Shown: positions 11,051-21,318, numbered from the stretch's first letter. The stretch: DNA of 64,000 bases from Brevibacillus porteri (GCF_003013475.1 NZ_PXZO01000022.1:1-64000), one strand, 5' to 3'. A program made the numbers and translations. Notes: generated from the sequence alone by a model not told the origin.

Positions 11051-12042
11051 CCACCTATCACCGAGCTTTCCTGTTCATGATCCTTGTCTTGGGTAAATAA
11101 CCAGCATCGACAAGAAGAATGCTGATCCACTGGACGGAGCACAGGATTTCGCTCCCAACATATCGCCATCGCTCTATCGCATCGCGGGGCAAACCGGCAC
11201 CCATTTGGTTTGTTTTCCGGTGTCGGCACACTGCCTTTTATGCTGTGAAGCCTCTTTGTGCGTTGCCTTGGTGTCGATTGGAGCAAACCTACGGTGTATG
11301 GGTGCTTCGGATTGCGCAGCAACGACCGTACGTCGGCTGTTTCAATCGCTTGTCCCGCATACATCACTATGACGCGGTCGCATACTTCAGCTACCACCCC
11401 TAAATCATGCGTAATCATGATCACTGACATGCCGATGTCCCTTCTGATTTTTTTGATCAGATTCAAGATTTGCGCTTGAATTGTCACATCCAATGCGGTC
11501 GTCGGTTCATCAGCGATCAATAATGACGGATTACATGCGATCGCCATGGCAATCATCACCCGCTGCCTCATTCCTCCTGACAAACGGTGCGGGTAATCCC
11601 TGTAAATCTCTTCCGCTCGGGAGATGCCCACCACGGTAAGCAAATCCAGTACCCGTTGCTTTACCGCCGCTTTGCTTTCATCCTCATGCTCGTGCAGTAC
11701 CTCACTGATTTGTCGGCCGATCGTCAACACCGGATTTAACGAATGCATCGGTTCCTGAAAAATCATCGCCATTTCCTTGCCTCTGAGACTGCGCATCTCC
11801 GCTTCACTCAGCGCAAGTACTTCTTTCCCGTTGAATCGAATGCTTCCAGTCAAAGTGGCATTATCGTCCAACAGTCGCATGAGCGAGAGCGAAGTGACGC
11901 TCTTGCCGCACCCCGACTCTCCGACAATTCCCAGCGTCTCCCCTTTTTTCACATGTAAATCAAGCTGATCAACAACCGTAACCGTACCCGACTCTTTCGA
12001 GAACCGGGTTGTCAGCCCTGTCACTTCCAATACATTGTCCAT
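11047..12042 (-). CDS. Di/oligopeptide ABC transporter ATPase (OppD/DppD-like)
   Basis: About 331 residues. Walker [10 protein letters not shown], signature LSGGMRQR (the OppD form), Walker B LLIADEP, switch His in MITHDLG, and the C-terminal [12 protein letters not shown] cluster. The start is the ATG at 12042 with GGAGAGGGGG upstream; the frame is open further up but overlaps the permease gene. It pairs with the OppF-like ATPase that follows. Confidence 0.93.
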   Translation of the reverse strand: MDNVLEVTGLTTRFSKESGTVTVVDQLDLHVKKGETLGIVGESGCGKSVTSLSLMRLLDDNATLTGSIRFNGKEVLALSEAEMRSLRGKEMAMIFQEPMHSLNPVLTIGRQISEVLHEHEDESKAAVKQRVLDLLTVVGISRAEEIYRDYPHRLSGGMRQRVMIAMAIACNPSLLIADEPTTALDVTIQAQILNLIKKIRRDIGMSVIMITHDLGVVAEVCDRVIVMYAGQAIETADVRSLLRNPKHPYTVGLLQSTPRQRTKRLHSIKGSVPTPENKPNGCRFAPRCDRAMAICWERNPVLRPVDQHSSCRCWLFTQDKDHEQESSVIGG

Positions 12043-12079
12043 AAATGGAGTCCCCCTCTCCAATCCGCTTATTGCCCAT

Positions 12080-12973
12080 TTACTTTTGCGTACGAGGATC
12101 AAAAATATCACGCAAGGCATCTCCCAGCCGGTTTACTGCCAACACGACAATGGTGATGGCCAATCCTGGGTATGTCGCAAGCCACCAGGCATCGGACAAA
12201 TAATCTTTTCCTTCATTCAACATGGTCCCCCATTCGGGAGTCGGCGGCTGCGCGCCCAAGCCGATAAAGCCCAATGCAGCCGTATCGAGAATCGCTCCCC
12301 CGACGAACAGTGTCATGTAAACGAACAATACATTCGTAATATTGGGGAGAACCTGGAAAAGAATGATCCACCAGCTCGGCGTCCCGATCGATCTGCTGGC
12401 TTCCACATATCCAGACGACATGATGACGAGCGTCGCTGCCCTGATCAGACGCGCAAAGCTGGGAATCGAAGAAATGCCGATTGCGATCATCGCATTAGTT
12501 TGACTCGGTCCAAGCGCCGCGACAATGGCCAAGGCCAAAATGATCCCCGGCAAGGCGAGCAAAATATCCATAATCCGCATGAGCAGGTGATCAATAAATC
12601 CTCCCATATACGCACTGATGACACCAATCATCGTTCCTGCCGATACGGTGATGCCGACCGCCATGACAGCAACCACAAGCGTTACGCGCGTTCCGTATAA
12701 AATACGGGAAAACAAATCGCGGCCGATCGCATCCGTTCCGAGAACATGCTTGGCAGACGGGCCTTGCAAAAAGGCTTCGTAATTACTTTCAGTAGGGTCA
12801 TAAGGAGCGATCCAAGGCCCGACGATGCCGATCGCAGAAATGAGTAAAAGCACCACCAAGCTTAGTTTTGCTGCTCGCTGTTTCTTGATTTTTTCCCAAA
12901 AGGCAAGCTTGGGGAAAATCGGGGAATTGGCATGCGTCGCCCCATGTGCGACAGTTTTGCTCACCTCATTCAA
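12080..12973 (-). CDS. Di/oligopeptide ABC permease (DppC/OppC-like)
   Basis: About 297 residues, around six membrane helices. The N-terminal OppC region (FWEKIKKQRAAKLSL..VLLLISAIGIVGPWIAPYDP) and the EAA loop SIGTPSWWIILFQVLPNI are present, as is the C-terminal GAQPPTPEWGTML typical of DppC. The likely start is a TTG at 12973, nine bases after AAGGAGG and one base after the stop of the DppB-like gene, so the two are tightly coupled. The frame is open to an ATG-like start 45 bases upstream with no site. Confidence 0.9.
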   Translation of the reverse strand: MNEVSKTVAHGATHANSPIFPKLAFWEKIKKQRAAKLSLVVLLLISAIGIVGPWIAPYDPTESNYEAFLQGPSAKHVLGTDAIGRDLFSRILYGTRVTLVVAVMAVGITVSAGTMIGVISAYMGGFIDHLLMRIMDILLALPGIILALAIVAALGPSQTNAMIAIGISSIPSFARLIRAATLVIMSSGYVEASRSIGTPSWWIILFQVLPNITNVLFVYMTLFVGGAILDTAALGFIGLGAQPPTPEWGTMLNEGKDYLSDAWWLATYPGLAITIVVLAVNRLGDALRDIFDPRTQK

Positions 12974-12974
12974 G

Positions 12975-13913
12975 TTACCGCCCCTCCTTTTCCGTAATGA
13001 GGTCGACACGCGGATCAATCAAACCATAGAGGAGGTCGACCATCATATTTACCACAACATAGACGAAGCCCATAAGCAGCACAATGCCCTGAATCATCGG
13101 AAAATCACGGGCTGAAATCGCACGGATAGCCAATGCGCCGATACCAGGCCAGTTGAACACTTGTTCGATGATAACCGCCCCACCCAGCAGAGTCGCGATT
13201 TGCAAGCCTACCACCGTAACAACAGGAATCATGACATTGCACAAGGCGTGTCGAAATAGGATTATCGACTCCCTCAATCCCTTGGCCCGTGCCGTTCGAA
13301 TGTAATCATGGGAAAGCACTTCGACCATACCTGAACGCGTCAGTCGGCTGATCATCGCGGAAGACAAAACGCCCAAGGTACAAGCAGGCAAAATAAGATC
13401 CTTCCATCCCGTACCGCCCGCGATGGGAAACCAGCCTAATTGAACGGAAAATAACATGATTACGATTAACCCCAGCCAGAAGCTCGGCAGCGATAATCCG
13501 ATCGAAGCTGCTGCCATCAGCATAAAGTCCAAGAGCGTATTTTTGTATTTCGCAGCGATTATTCCCATCGTTAAGCCAATCACGACCGCGATGCCAATCC
13601 CAGCGAAGGCTAGCTTGGCCGTTGCCGGAAACCGTTCCATTATTTCCACGATGACAGGTCTTTCTGTTTGTAAGGAAGTCCCGAAATCCCCTTGGATGGC
13701 TTTTTCCATGTAGGTCAGGTACTGATGAGGAAGGGGCTGATTTAGCCCCATTTGCTCACGTAACTGTTCCACTTGTGCTTTTGTAGCCTTTTCCCCTAAC
13801 ATGATCCGTACCGGATCTCCAGGAATAAAATGAACGAGCGCAAACGAAAAGATGGAAATGCCGAGGAGGACAATCACTCCTGATAGCATCCGATTCAACA
13901 AATACTGTTTCAT
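12975..13913 (-). CDS. Di/oligopeptide ABC permease (DppB/OppB-like)
   Basis: About 312 residues with six predicted membrane spans. The N-terminus YLLNRMLSGVIVLLGISIFSF and the FIPGDPVRIMLG segment are hallmarks of DppB/OppB. The EAA loop DYIRTARAKGLRES is seen, and GGAVIIEQVFNWPGIG near the end. The start is the ATG at 13913 behind GAGAGGAGTG. It forms the membrane channel together with the DppC-like protein. Confidence 0.92.
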   Translation of the reverse strand: MKQYLLNRMLSGVIVLLGISIFSFALVHFIPGDPVRIMLGEKATKAQVEQLREQMGLNQPLPHQYLTYMEKAIQGDFGTSLQTERPVIVEIMERFPATAKLAFAGIGIAVVIGLTMGIIAAKYKNTLLDFMLMAAASIGLSLPSFWLGLIVIMLFSVQLGWFPIAGGTGWKDLILPACTLGVLSSAMISRLTRSGMVEVLSHDYIRTARAKGLRESIILFRHALCNVMIPVVTVVGLQIATLLGGAVIIEQVFNWPGIGALAIRAISARDFPMIQGIVLLMGFVYVVVNMMVDLLYGLIDPRVDLITEKEGR

Positions 13914-13960
13914 GATTCGTTCACTCCTCTCTTCCAAGAATGCGTATTCATTGCTTACGG

Positions 13961-15262
13961 CTAAACTCGCTTGGGAATTTGGCGATAGGAGCCCATCATG
14001 CGAATTACCGTTTGACTTCCGTCTCGTATAAAGCGTACGGTTTGATCCGAACCTTCAACGTTCGTGAGAAAAACGTCTTCGTCGATAGCTTTTAAAGAGA
14101 ATGAGTCTGAATGATCGACCGTTACGATCAGCGTACCTGCATCCACGCTTACCTGAAGATGAATTCCTTCCATAGATCCGTACTCGCCCGCATATTCAAG
14201 CAGACGATCTGTCGGGAGGTCATATTCCTTATACGTGACATGCGTTGATTTCGCAGGACGATTCTCGATGCAGTGAAACGTGCCATGTGCCAATGCGGCA
14301 GCCGGCGAACCGCTGAGATTGGTGAGCGCCACGGCAGCCAACCCGTTCTCGGGGATGATGCTCATGTAGGCTTGGATCCCTTTCTCTCTGCCGCTATGAC
14401 CCAGCATCACAGATCCGTAGAAATTGGGTGTAATCGCTACACCATACCCGTAATATTGGTGTTGTTCGCATCGGAAATAAGGGGTGGTCATCTGCTGCAC
14501 ACTTTCCGTGCGAAGAATTCGTTCCTTGCCAATCAAACCTTTCGTGCGAAACAGCTCGGTGTATCTCATCATGTCGGTGAGCGTTGATTTTAATCCGCCG
14601 GATGATTGAAACGGCGGTGTCTCAAATAGCGGTGTCCTATCCTCGTACCCGTGCAACTCTTCCAAAGAAAAGCAACTATGCTGCATTCCCGCTGGTTGGA
14701 GAATATGCTCCTTCACATACGTCGAATATGGCTTGCCGCTTGCCCGCTCAACAATTGCTCCCAGTAGCGTATAGCAATCATTGGAATAACTGAACTCCGT
14801 TCCTGGTGCGCCCAATAAAGTAAATTCCAGTTGTGCCATATAGGTCATTAATTCCTCATAGGTGTTCATCCCACGTTTGAGTGCTTCATCGACGCAAGAT
14901 AATGGCGGCAAACCGGAGGAATGGGTTAGAAAGTTGTGAATGGTGATTGCTTCCGTTCCACTTCCCGTTTTTACATGAAACTCTGGCAAAAAACGGGAAA
15001 CAGGATCGGCAACCGTCAATTTTCCGGCTTCCTGTAGCTGCATGATCGCAATAGCGGTGAACGATTTCGTAATCGAAGCGATTCCGAACAAAGTATCAAC
15101 TGTCGCTACCTGGTCTTGCTCGGTATCACGATAGCCGAAGCCTTTGGCATAAACGAGCTGTCCGTTTTTGGCCACTCCAATTGCAGCCCCAGGCACCTTG
15201 CTTCCCATCATTGTTTCCCGGACAAACTCCTCATAACTCACGATCCATTCCTGATTGTTCAT
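13961..15262 (-). CDS. Serine hydrolase, beta-lactamase/D-aminopeptidase class (family S12)
   Basis: About 433 residues. The nucleophile motif SITK (Ser63, Lys66), the YSND motif and LGHSG (HxG) give the full penicillin-binding-protein catalytic set. A C-terminal region of about 100 residues looks like a lipocalin-type domain of such hydrolases. There is no signal peptide, so unlike most relatives it should act in the cytosol, on imported material. It lies between the binding-lipoprotein and permease genes. A paralogue at 37364-38800 has its Ser and Lys at the same residue numbers. Activity could be D-aminopeptidase, esterase or amidase. Confidence 0.88.
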   Translation of the reverse strand: MNNQEWIVSYEEFVRETMMGSKVPGAAIGVAKNGQLVYAKGFGYRDTEQDQVATVDTLFGIASITKSFTAIAIMQLQEAGKLTVADPVSRFLPEFHVKTGSGTEAITIHNFLTHSSGLPPLSCVDEALKRGMNTYEELMTYMAQLEFTLLGAPGTEFSYSNDCYTLLGAIVERASGKPYSTYVKEHILQPAGMQHSCFSLEELHGYEDRTPLFETPPFQSSGGLKSTLTDMMRYTELFRTKGLIGKERILRTESVQQMTTPYFRCEQHQYYGYGVAITPNFYGSVMLGHSGREKGIQAYMSIIPENGLAAVALTNLSGSPAAALAHGTFHCIENRPAKSTHVTYKEYDLPTDRLLEYAGEYGSMEGIHLQVSVDAGTLIVTVDHSDSFSLKAIDEDVFLTNVEGSDQTVRFIRDGSQTVIRMMGSYRQIPKRV

Positions 15263-15293
15263 GACCTGTTCTCCTTGTTTTTTGTTTCCTCGT

Positions 15294-16937
15294 TTACTTA
15301 ACCCACACGTCCTGATACAATTTCAGTCCGGATGGATCAAGCATCAGTCCCTGAACACGGTTGTTTACTACGACAAACCGTTTTTCCGTGTAAATGGGAA
15401 TCCAAAACGCCTCCTCCACAGCGCGCTTCTGAAGATCTTCATAAATTTTCGCTCTATCGTCGCTCTTCATCGTCACCTGTCCCTTTTCCAGCAAGGAATC
15501 GATCGTTTTGTCATGGATGGCTGAACGATTCATCCCACCGATCTGAGTTGAATGCATGAACGGAAACAAGATATCAGGGTCATCAGCGACGTATCCATCC
15601 AGCGCCAAGTCAAATGTGCCGGCAGCAGTTAACTGGTCGACTGCGCTGCCTTCCAGAGTAATGATTTTCACGTCTACCCCAATCGCTTTGAACATTCCTT
15701 GCATCAACTGGGCAGGTTGAGACCATACTTCCATACTCAACAATTCGAGTTGAAGCGGTTTTCCTGCTTTCTCCCTTATCCCTTGTGCATTCAGTTTCCA
15801 TCCGGCTTCTTCCAGGAGTTTCACTGCTTCCTCGGGGTTGTATTTGTATGCATATTGGGCAATGGATTGATCGTATCCGAACAAATTTGCTGGCAGCGGA
15901 CCATCTGCAACAATTCCTTCGCCTTGCAGATGCGACTGCACGATAGCCTCTTTCTTTACTGCCATTTGCAACGCTTTGCGTACATTTTTATCTTGTAAAA
16001 TCTCGTTATTCAAGTTCAGCTCGACAAACAGCCCCAAGCCGCGCTTTGTCTGCTCAAGTACCGTAAATCGATTGTTGTTCTTGAATTTCTTCGCGTCTTT
16101 CGCAGGCAGATCAGCGATGTCGATGGTTCCACTCTCCAAAGCAGCGACAGCCGTTTGCGGATTTCGAATCAATTTCAGAACTAATTTGTCCGGCCTCGGT
16201 GGTCCTTGATTTTTAAAGAAGGGCGGTGCCCAGCGATACGCATCATTTTGAATCAGCGTGATAGAGTCTCCTGATTTCCAGCTATCTATCTTCCATGGAC
16301 CGACACCGACCGGATTCCTTCCGTATTGATCCCCAAACTTTTGCACCGCGTCCACCGAGAGCGGCTGCATCCAGCTCGCGGAAGTGAAATAGGTGAGGAG
16401 CGTGGCAGATGGTTCATTCAACTCCAAAATAAGGGTCTGATCATCTGGTGTTTTGATCGATTTGATGATGCCAAGAACCATCCCTACGCCTTTCGGAGCG
16501 ATTTCCGGAGACATGGCCCGCTCAAACGTTCGCTTGTACGCCTGTGCAGTAAGCAGTGTCCCATCATGAAAGGTCACGCCTTGGCGAATGCGAAATGTCC
16601 ATGTCTTCCCATCTTCCGAAATGGAGTACGATTCGGCCAGATGGGGCTTGACCTCATTTGTTTGGGGATCTCTGTAAAGGAGAGCCCCCCCTAGATTGAG
16701 CGCGACCCCCTCCGTGCTTAACGCTGTCGATTTGTGGACATCCAGTGTATCTGGTTCACTGCCGATCGCAACGGTGATCGTACCGCCCTTTTTCTCGGAT
16801 ATATTGGCATCTTTTTTTCCTTCATCCGTATCTGGTTTCGTGGCAAGCGTCCCGCAGCCGACCACGCTTGCCAACAATACGAAACAGGAAAGGACAATGC
16901 TCACAAACGTGGTGGTTTCCCGCTTTCTTATCCCCAT
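15294..16937 (-). CDS. Peptide-type solute-binding lipoprotein (SBP family 5)
   Basis: About 547 residues. The signal peptide ends in the lipobox ASVVGC, so Cys28 is lipidated and the protein is tethered outside the membrane. GGTITVAIGSEPDTLD opens the mature domain and TWTFRIRQGVTFHDGT is the family signature region. It captures the solute for the DppB/C permeases. The ATG at 16937 is chosen because GGGAGAG is placed properly; two GTG codons just upstream are too close to it. It is a paralogue of the protein at 38828-40447. Confidence 0.92.
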   Translation of the reverse strand: MGIRKRETTTFVSIVLSCFVLLASVVGCGTLATKPDTDEGKKDANISEKKGGTITVAIGSEPDTLDVHKSTALSTEGVALNLGGALLYRDPQTNEVKPHLAESYSISEDGKTWTFRIRQGVTFHDGTLLTAQAYKRTFERAMSPEIAPKGVGMVLGIIKSIKTPDDQTLILELNEPSATLLTYFTSASWMQPLSVDAVQKFGDQYGRNPVGVGPWKIDSWKSGDSITLIQNDAYRWAPPFFKNQGPPRPDKLVLKLIRNPQTAVAALESGTIDIADLPAKDAKKFKNNNRFTVLEQTKRGLGLFVELNLNNEILQDKNVRKALQMAVKKEAIVQSHLQGEGIVADGPLPANLFGYDQSIAQYAYKYNPEEAVKLLEEAGWKLNAQGIREKAGKPLQLELLSMEVWSQPAQLMQGMFKAIGVDVKIITLEGSAVDQLTAAGTFDLALDGYVADDPDILFPFMHSTQIGGMNRSAIHDKTIDSLLEKGQVTMKSDDRAKIYEDLQKRAVEEAFWIPIYTEKRFVVVNNRVQGLMLDPSGLKLYQDVWVK

Positions 16938-16979
16938 GAATGACACCACTCTCCCTTGTTTGGGACATATCCTTGCCTC

Positions 16980-18059
16980 CTACGATTTGAGCCAATCAAC
17001 CGTTTTTTGATCCAGCTTTTTGACGAGAGCCGTCAGCAATTTCACCGTATTTTCCACATCATCATGATGAAGAATGGAAGCGTGACTGTGAATGTAGCGC
17101 GCAGGGATTGCAATAACAACTGATGGAGCCCCTTTGCCAACCATATGTGCAGCTCCTGCGTCCGTACCCGCACCTGCAATAGCACCATATTGATACGGGA
17201 TGCCTTCCTCTTCAGCCGTATCAAATAACAGTTCCCGCAATTTCCGATTGGGCACGAGCGAGCCGTCGAATAGACCAATGGTAGGCCCGCCACCGCACTT
17301 GATATCAGGCAAATTAGGAGAGTCGGCGCTTCCTGGCGTGTCAAACGTTATCCCCGTCTCCAATGCAATGAATATATCTGGCTGCACCATATACGTGCTC
17401 GTGAATGCACCACGGCATCCCACTTCTTCTTGTGCAGTAGCGCCGCTAAATACGATGTTGGGGTGATCCGTTTCTTGTAACTGTTTCATTACTTCAATGG
17501 CTGTCAGGCAACCGCCGCGATTATCGAGCGCTTTTGCCATATACATCTTGTCATTCGCCATCACCGTGAAAGGGCAGATCGGCACAATCGGATCACCTGG
17601 GCGAATTCCAAGCTCCTTTGCCTGTTCTGCACTGGATGCTCCGATATCGATGAACATCCGCTCGATTTCAACCACTTTCTTTCGTTCTTCCGAAGACAGC
17701 AGATGCGGCGGTTTTGACCCGATTACGCCGACAATATCCCCTTTGCATGTTTTAATGTTCACGCGCTGTGCCAGCATCACCTGCGACCACCAGCCACCAA
17801 GCGGCTGGAAGGCGATGAATCCATCCTTCATGACACGCGTTACCATGAACCCCACTTCATCCATATGGCCCATCATCATGATTTTGGGTCCATTGGCCAG
17901 GCCTGTTTTCTGCCCGATTATGCTTCCCAGATTATCTGTGAACACTTCTTCTGTAAGCGGTTCCAAGTACGTGTGCATTAATTCTCGCACTTCCTGTTCT
18001 TGTCCGGGAACTCCGGAAGCCTCTGTCAGCTCTTTCAGTACCTTTACCCAACTATTCAT
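16980..18059 (-). CDS. M42-family metallo-aminopeptidase
   Basis: About 359 residues, cytosolic TET-type aminopeptidase (glutamyl aminopeptidase/FrvX/YsdC group). The two-metal site is complete: His in MMGHMDEVG, Asp in KALDNRGG, catalytic Glu-Glu in TAQEEVGCRG, Glu in ALETG, and the last His in PARYIHSHAS. It removes N-terminal residues from short peptides. The ATG at 18059 has GGAGAGGAAG before it; upstream frame overlaps the ligase gene. Position between an acyl-CoA ligase and a peptide-binding protein suggests it trims the imported peptide. Confidence 0.92.
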   Translation of the reverse strand: MNSWVKVLKELTEASGVPGQEQEVRELMHTYLEPLTEEVFTDNLGSIIGQKTGLANGPKIMMMGHMDEVGFMVTRVMKDGFIAFQPLGGWWSQVMLAQRVNIKTCKGDIVGVIGSKPPHLLSSEERKKVVEIERMFIDIGASSAEQAKELGIRPGDPIVPICPFTVMANDKMYMAKALDNRGGCLTAIEVMKQLQETDHPNIVFSGATAQEEVGCRGAFTSTYMVQPDIFIALETGITFDTPGSADSPNLPDIKCGGGPTIGLFDGSLVPNRKLRELLFDTAEEEGIPYQYGAIAGAGTDAGAAHMVGKGAPSVVIAIPARYIHSHASILHHDDVENTVKLLTALVKKLDQKTVDWLKS

Positions 18060-18084
18060 CCCTATCTTCCTCTCCATTTGCATG

Positions 18085-19656
18085 TTATCTCCAGCTATCA
18101 TCCATGCGATCATAGGAACCGATGCGAAGATCTGCTTTTTCGTTCGCCAGTACATGCTTGGCTATACGCTCAGATGGGGTACGAGGCAATTCACTTCGGT
18201 ATTCCCAATATCGTGGAACCTTGTAGTAAGCAAGATGCTCGGCGCAATAAGAGATCAACTCATGAGGAGGCACTGTTTGGCTCGCTTTCACTACCACGTA
18301 TGCCTTGATTTCTTCCCCACGTATTTCATCTTTCACTGGAAGACAGGCAGCATATTGCACGGCCGGATGCATTTTCATGACTTCCTCAACCTCAGCAGCC
18401 GAAATATTTTCCCCGCTCCGGCGAATCATCTCCTTTTTTCTGCCGACATAATAGATGTATCCGCCTTCGTCCATTCGGACCAAATCTCCGGTGTGGAACC
18501 AGCCGCCCTGAAAGGCAGCGCAAGTCGCATCAGGGTCTTTATAGTAGCCATCCATCATCCCCAAGCCCCGTAGGAGGAGCTCGCCAACCTCGCCTCTCGA
18601 AACGGGTCGGTTGTGAATATCAACGATGCGGACGGTCCGGTCTTTATCCGGTTTTCCGATGCAGCCTGTTCCGAGCAATCGGTCATGATCGTGTGGTTTT
18701 ACCGAAATATCTCCACCTGTCTCTGTCATGCCAAAAACCTCATACCATGGCGCGCCCCATCGCTCTTCCAATTCGCGGTGCAGATGCGGGGGAATGGCCG
18801 AGCAAAAGATGGTGCGAACGTTATTTTCCCTGTCTAAGGGCGAGCGTGGTGTTTTGACCATTAGCGTGGGCATGATCCCCAGGCAGTAGAAAAAGGTAAC
18901 GCCATATTGCCGTACTTTCTTCCAAAATGTAGAAGGATGAAATCGATCGAGAACCACAAGCTTTGCCCCCACAGCGATCGCACCCAGCAAATTCCATTGC
19001 GGGTCCATATAGTAAAAGGGCTGCGCCGTTAACAGTACATCTGAAGTGGTCAAATTAGGATGCTGCTCGATCATCTTTTTAGCTATGGTGAGCCAATATT
19101 CATGGGAAAGCATACACCCCTTGGGGAAGCCTGTCGTGCCGGATGTATATTGAATGTTGACTAAAGTTTCAGGAAAAACGGTAAGCGCTGTTGGTGTCGT
19201 GGGCGCTGTTTCACACATCGTTCTGAAATCGACAGCGTTGGGATCGTCTGATTGGTCTACTGAGAGGATTGTTTTGAGGGTTTCTAAGGAAGGTCTGATC
19301 TTCTGTAGCAGGGATAAAAACTCCCGTGAAGTTACGATAACGATTGCTTCGGAGTGGTGGAGGATATACTGTGCATCGTACTCTTTGTAATTTACATTTA
19401 TCGGCACGATAGTCGCGCCCAGTTTTGCCAACGCCAGCCAAGTAAGCGGGAATTCCGGCTGGTTCCTCAGCATGACGGCTACCCGATCCCCATAGCCTAC
19501 GCCCAGCACTTGGAGCATGTTGGCGATCTGGTTGGAACGGTCTTCTATCTCCTTAAATGATAGTTGTTCATTCCATTCATCAAAGACAAGCCCGATTTTT
19601 TCTCCCCATCGTTTGGCAGCCCGCGCCGTCAAAGACTTGATTTCTTGCAAGTCCAA
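18085..19656 (-). CDS. Acyl-CoA ligase, AMP-forming (CaiC/FadD-like)
   Basis: About 523 residues. The adenylate-forming signature YTSGTTGFPKGCMLSH, A5 motif YEVFGMTETGG, A7 GGWFHTGDLVRMDEGGYI, and the A8 hinge GRKKEMIRRSGENISAAEVE are all present. The A10 lysine region is TPSERIAKHVL, close to crotonobetaine/carnitine-CoA ligases. It activates a carboxylic acid to its CoA ester with ATP. It overlaps nothing and is followed by the M42 gene. Paired with an enoyl-CoA hydratase upstream it should start oxidation of an acid released from the imported compound. Substrate not known. Confidence 0.92.
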   Translation of the reverse strand: MDLQEIKSLTARAAKRWGEKIGLVFDEWNEQLSFKEIEDRSNQIANMLQVLGVGYGDRVAVMLRNQPEFPLTWLALAKLGATIVPINVNYKEYDAQYILHHSEAIVIVTSREFLSLLQKIRPSLETLKTILSVDQSDDPNAVDFRTMCETAPTTPTALTVFPETLVNIQYTSGTTGFPKGCMLSHEYWLTIAKKMIEQHPNLTTSDVLLTAQPFYYMDPQWNLLGAIAVGAKLVVLDRFHPSTFWKKVRQYGVTFFYCLGIMPTLMVKTPRSPLDRENNVRTIFCSAIPPHLHRELEERWGAPWYEVFGMTETGGDISVKPHDHDRLLGTGCIGKPDKDRTVRIVDIHNRPVSRGEVGELLLRGLGMMDGYYKDPDATCAAFQGGWFHTGDLVRMDEGGYIYYVGRKKEMIRRSGENISAAEVEEVMKMHPAVQYAACLPVKDEIRGEEIKAYVVVKASQTVPPHELISYCAEHLAYYKVPRYWEYRSELPRTPSERIAKHVLANEKADLRIGSYDRMDDSWR

Positions 19657-19676
19657 AAGGTTTCAGCCCTCCTTCT

Positions 19677-20447
19677 TTATACCGATCCTTTTTTTCGGAA
19701 CCCTTCAGCCGCCTGCTTGGATTCGATCGTTTGCACGGTTGCCAGCGCATGCTCGATCTCCAATTCAAAAGCTGCCTCCAGATCGCATTGTGCCCCGCGA
19801 TTTAGCGCAAATTTGGCTTTTGCAAGCGCTACTTGCGGGAGCTCAGCTAACCGTTTCGCCCACTTGTCAGCTTCTTCAGCTAACACTTTATGATCCACTA
19901 CCTTGTTGATGAGTCCTAGATGCAGTGCTTGCGATGCACCAAACCTTTCGCCCGAAAACAGCAATTCTTTCGCCCGGACCAGTCCGATCGCGATGGGAAG
20001 GATATGCGAGATTCCTCCGGTAACACTAAGTCCGACACTCACTTCCGGAAAGCCGAATTCGGCATCTTGAGCGGCGATGATCAAATCGCATCCGAGTGCA
20101 AACTCACACCCTGCTCCTAATGCATAACCATGGACCGCAGCGATCACCGGAAAAGGAACGCGCTGAATCTTTCGTGTTATATCCTGAATTTTCTGTAGAT
20201 TAAGGCGTATCTCAGTCTCATTTGCAGGCTTTTCTTCATGACGCAAATCATGTCCTGCACAAAAAGCATTCCCGCGGCCAGCCAGTATTGCTGCCCTTAC
20301 TCCTTCCCGTTCCAACTTATCGAGCGATCCATACAGCTCCTCTACCAATTGTGGAATCACCGCATTTAACCGCTCGGGGCGATTCAGGTGAATCCAGCCT
20401 ATCTCTTGATGGATCTCACACTCTACCACCGCCTTACGTGTTGTCAT
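19677..20447 (-). CDS. Enoyl-CoA hydratase/isomerase family protein
   Basis: About 256 residues, crotonase fold. The oxyanion-hole segments AILAGRGNAFCAGHDL and AVHGYALGAGCEFALGCDL are clear, as is GFPEVSVGLSVTGGISHILP. The Glu/Asp positions of true hydratases are partly kept (FPEVSVG holds the second Glu position), so hydration or isomerisation of an enoyl-CoA is likely. It overlaps the amidohydrolase gene by 14 bases and precedes the CoA ligase by 20 bases. Confidence 0.9.
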   Translation of the reverse strand: MTTRKAVVECEIHQEIGWIHLNRPERLNAVIPQLVEELYGSLDKLEREGVRAAILAGRGNAFCAGHDLRHEEKPANETEIRLNLQKIQDITRKIQRVPFPVIAAVHGYALGAGCEFALGCDLIIAAQDAEFGFPEVSVGLSVTGGISHILPIAIGLVRAKELLFSGERFGASQALHLGLINKVVDHKVLAEEADKWAKRLAELPQVALAKAKFALNRGAQCDLEAAFELEIEHALATVQTIESKQAAEGFRKKGSV

Positions 20448-21318
20448 TCTTTTTTACCTCCGCCTTTATTTTGGAAAACAATGCTCTTGCATTCGAACCG
20501 AGTACCTTCTCTAGCACCTCGGGCTTTATGCTTAATTCCTTCCATTCTGCAATCGCGCGTTTCAGAGGAAATACAGGCCAGTCTGTTGCAAAGAGGATTT
20601 GATCTTGCAAGAGGTTGTTTACTAACCTGTACATCATCTCCCACCCTGCTCCTTGCACCCCCAAATACCTTGGAGAAAGCCCGCCCAAATCCATCAGAAC
20701 ATTGGGGTGCTTGCGCGCTACGGCAACCATTTCAGGCACCCAGGGCCACCCCCCATGACACGCGATCAATGTTAATTCTGGGAAATCACAGGCGACTTGA
20801 TCTAGCAACAGCGGGTGTTCATTCCGGATTGGATGAATCATCGAATAATTAATTCCCGTATGAATGGCAACTGCCAAGCCTAACTCGGCAGCCTTTGCGT
20901 ATACGGGATATAATTTGCGATCATCGATCGGCATCTCAAAAAATGCAGGCTGGATGTTTACTCCCAGAAAGCCCAGCTCTCTGATGCGGCTCACTTGTTG
21001 GACAGCGCGCATCGGTCTGAAATGCTCCATTGAAATCGTACCGAATCCTGAGAAGAGTTCAGGGTGAGCGGATATGACTTTTGCCAATGCTTCATTCAGC
21101 GCATCCCCATCCTCGCCGAATTCGTATTCTGCATGCATAATGGCATGATGTACTCCTGATTCTTTCATTTCTTGAATCAAATCGTCGAGCGTTTTCGCGA
21201 TAGTCGATCTTACTTGTAACACCGCATCATATTGAGCGACGTACTCATTTCGCATTTCACCGATGCGTGCCTCACGGAACTGCTGTGGCAAGCGGACACG
21301 GGCATCAAGAATGTTCAT
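20434..21318 (-). CDS. Amidohydrolase_2 family metal hydrolase/decarboxylase
   Basis: About 294 residues of the TIM-barrel amidohydrolase_2 family (ACMSD-like). Seen: FLGVNIQPAF, LAVAIHTGINYS (metal His), LTLIACHGGWPWVPEM (second His), LFATDWPVFPL (metal Asp). The usual first motif HxH near the N-terminus is not obvious (it begins MNILDARVRLP), so its metal site may be altered. Such enzymes decarboxylate or hydrolyse cyclic or aromatic acids. It overlaps both neighbours by 14 bases, showing tight coupling. Substrate unknown. Confidence 0.82.
   Translation of the reverse strand: MNILDARVRLPQQFREARIGEMRNEYVAQYDAVLQVRSTIAKTLDDLIQEMKESGVHHAIMHAEYEFGEDGDALNEALAKVISAHPELFSGFGTISMEHFRPMRAVQQVSRIRELGFLGVNIQPAFFEMPIDDRKLYPVYAKAAELGLAVAIHTGINYSMIHPIRNEHPLLLDQVACDFPELTLIACHGGWPWVPEMVAVARKHPNVLMDLGGLSPRYLGVQGAGWEMMYRLVNNLLQDQILFATDWPVFPLKRAIAEWKELSIKPEVLEKVLGSNARALFSKIKAEVKKNDNT

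Noticed and set aside
12035-12700. Plus-strand frame of about 221 codons rich in Arg, His and Gln
   Set aside because: Antisense to the DppC-like permease gene; composition reflects the complement of membrane-helix codons.
17497-18573. Long plus-strand open frame of about 358 codons
   Set aside because: Antisense to the M42 peptidase and CoA ligase genes, both of which have complete motifs; its product has no recognisable domain and no ribosome site.
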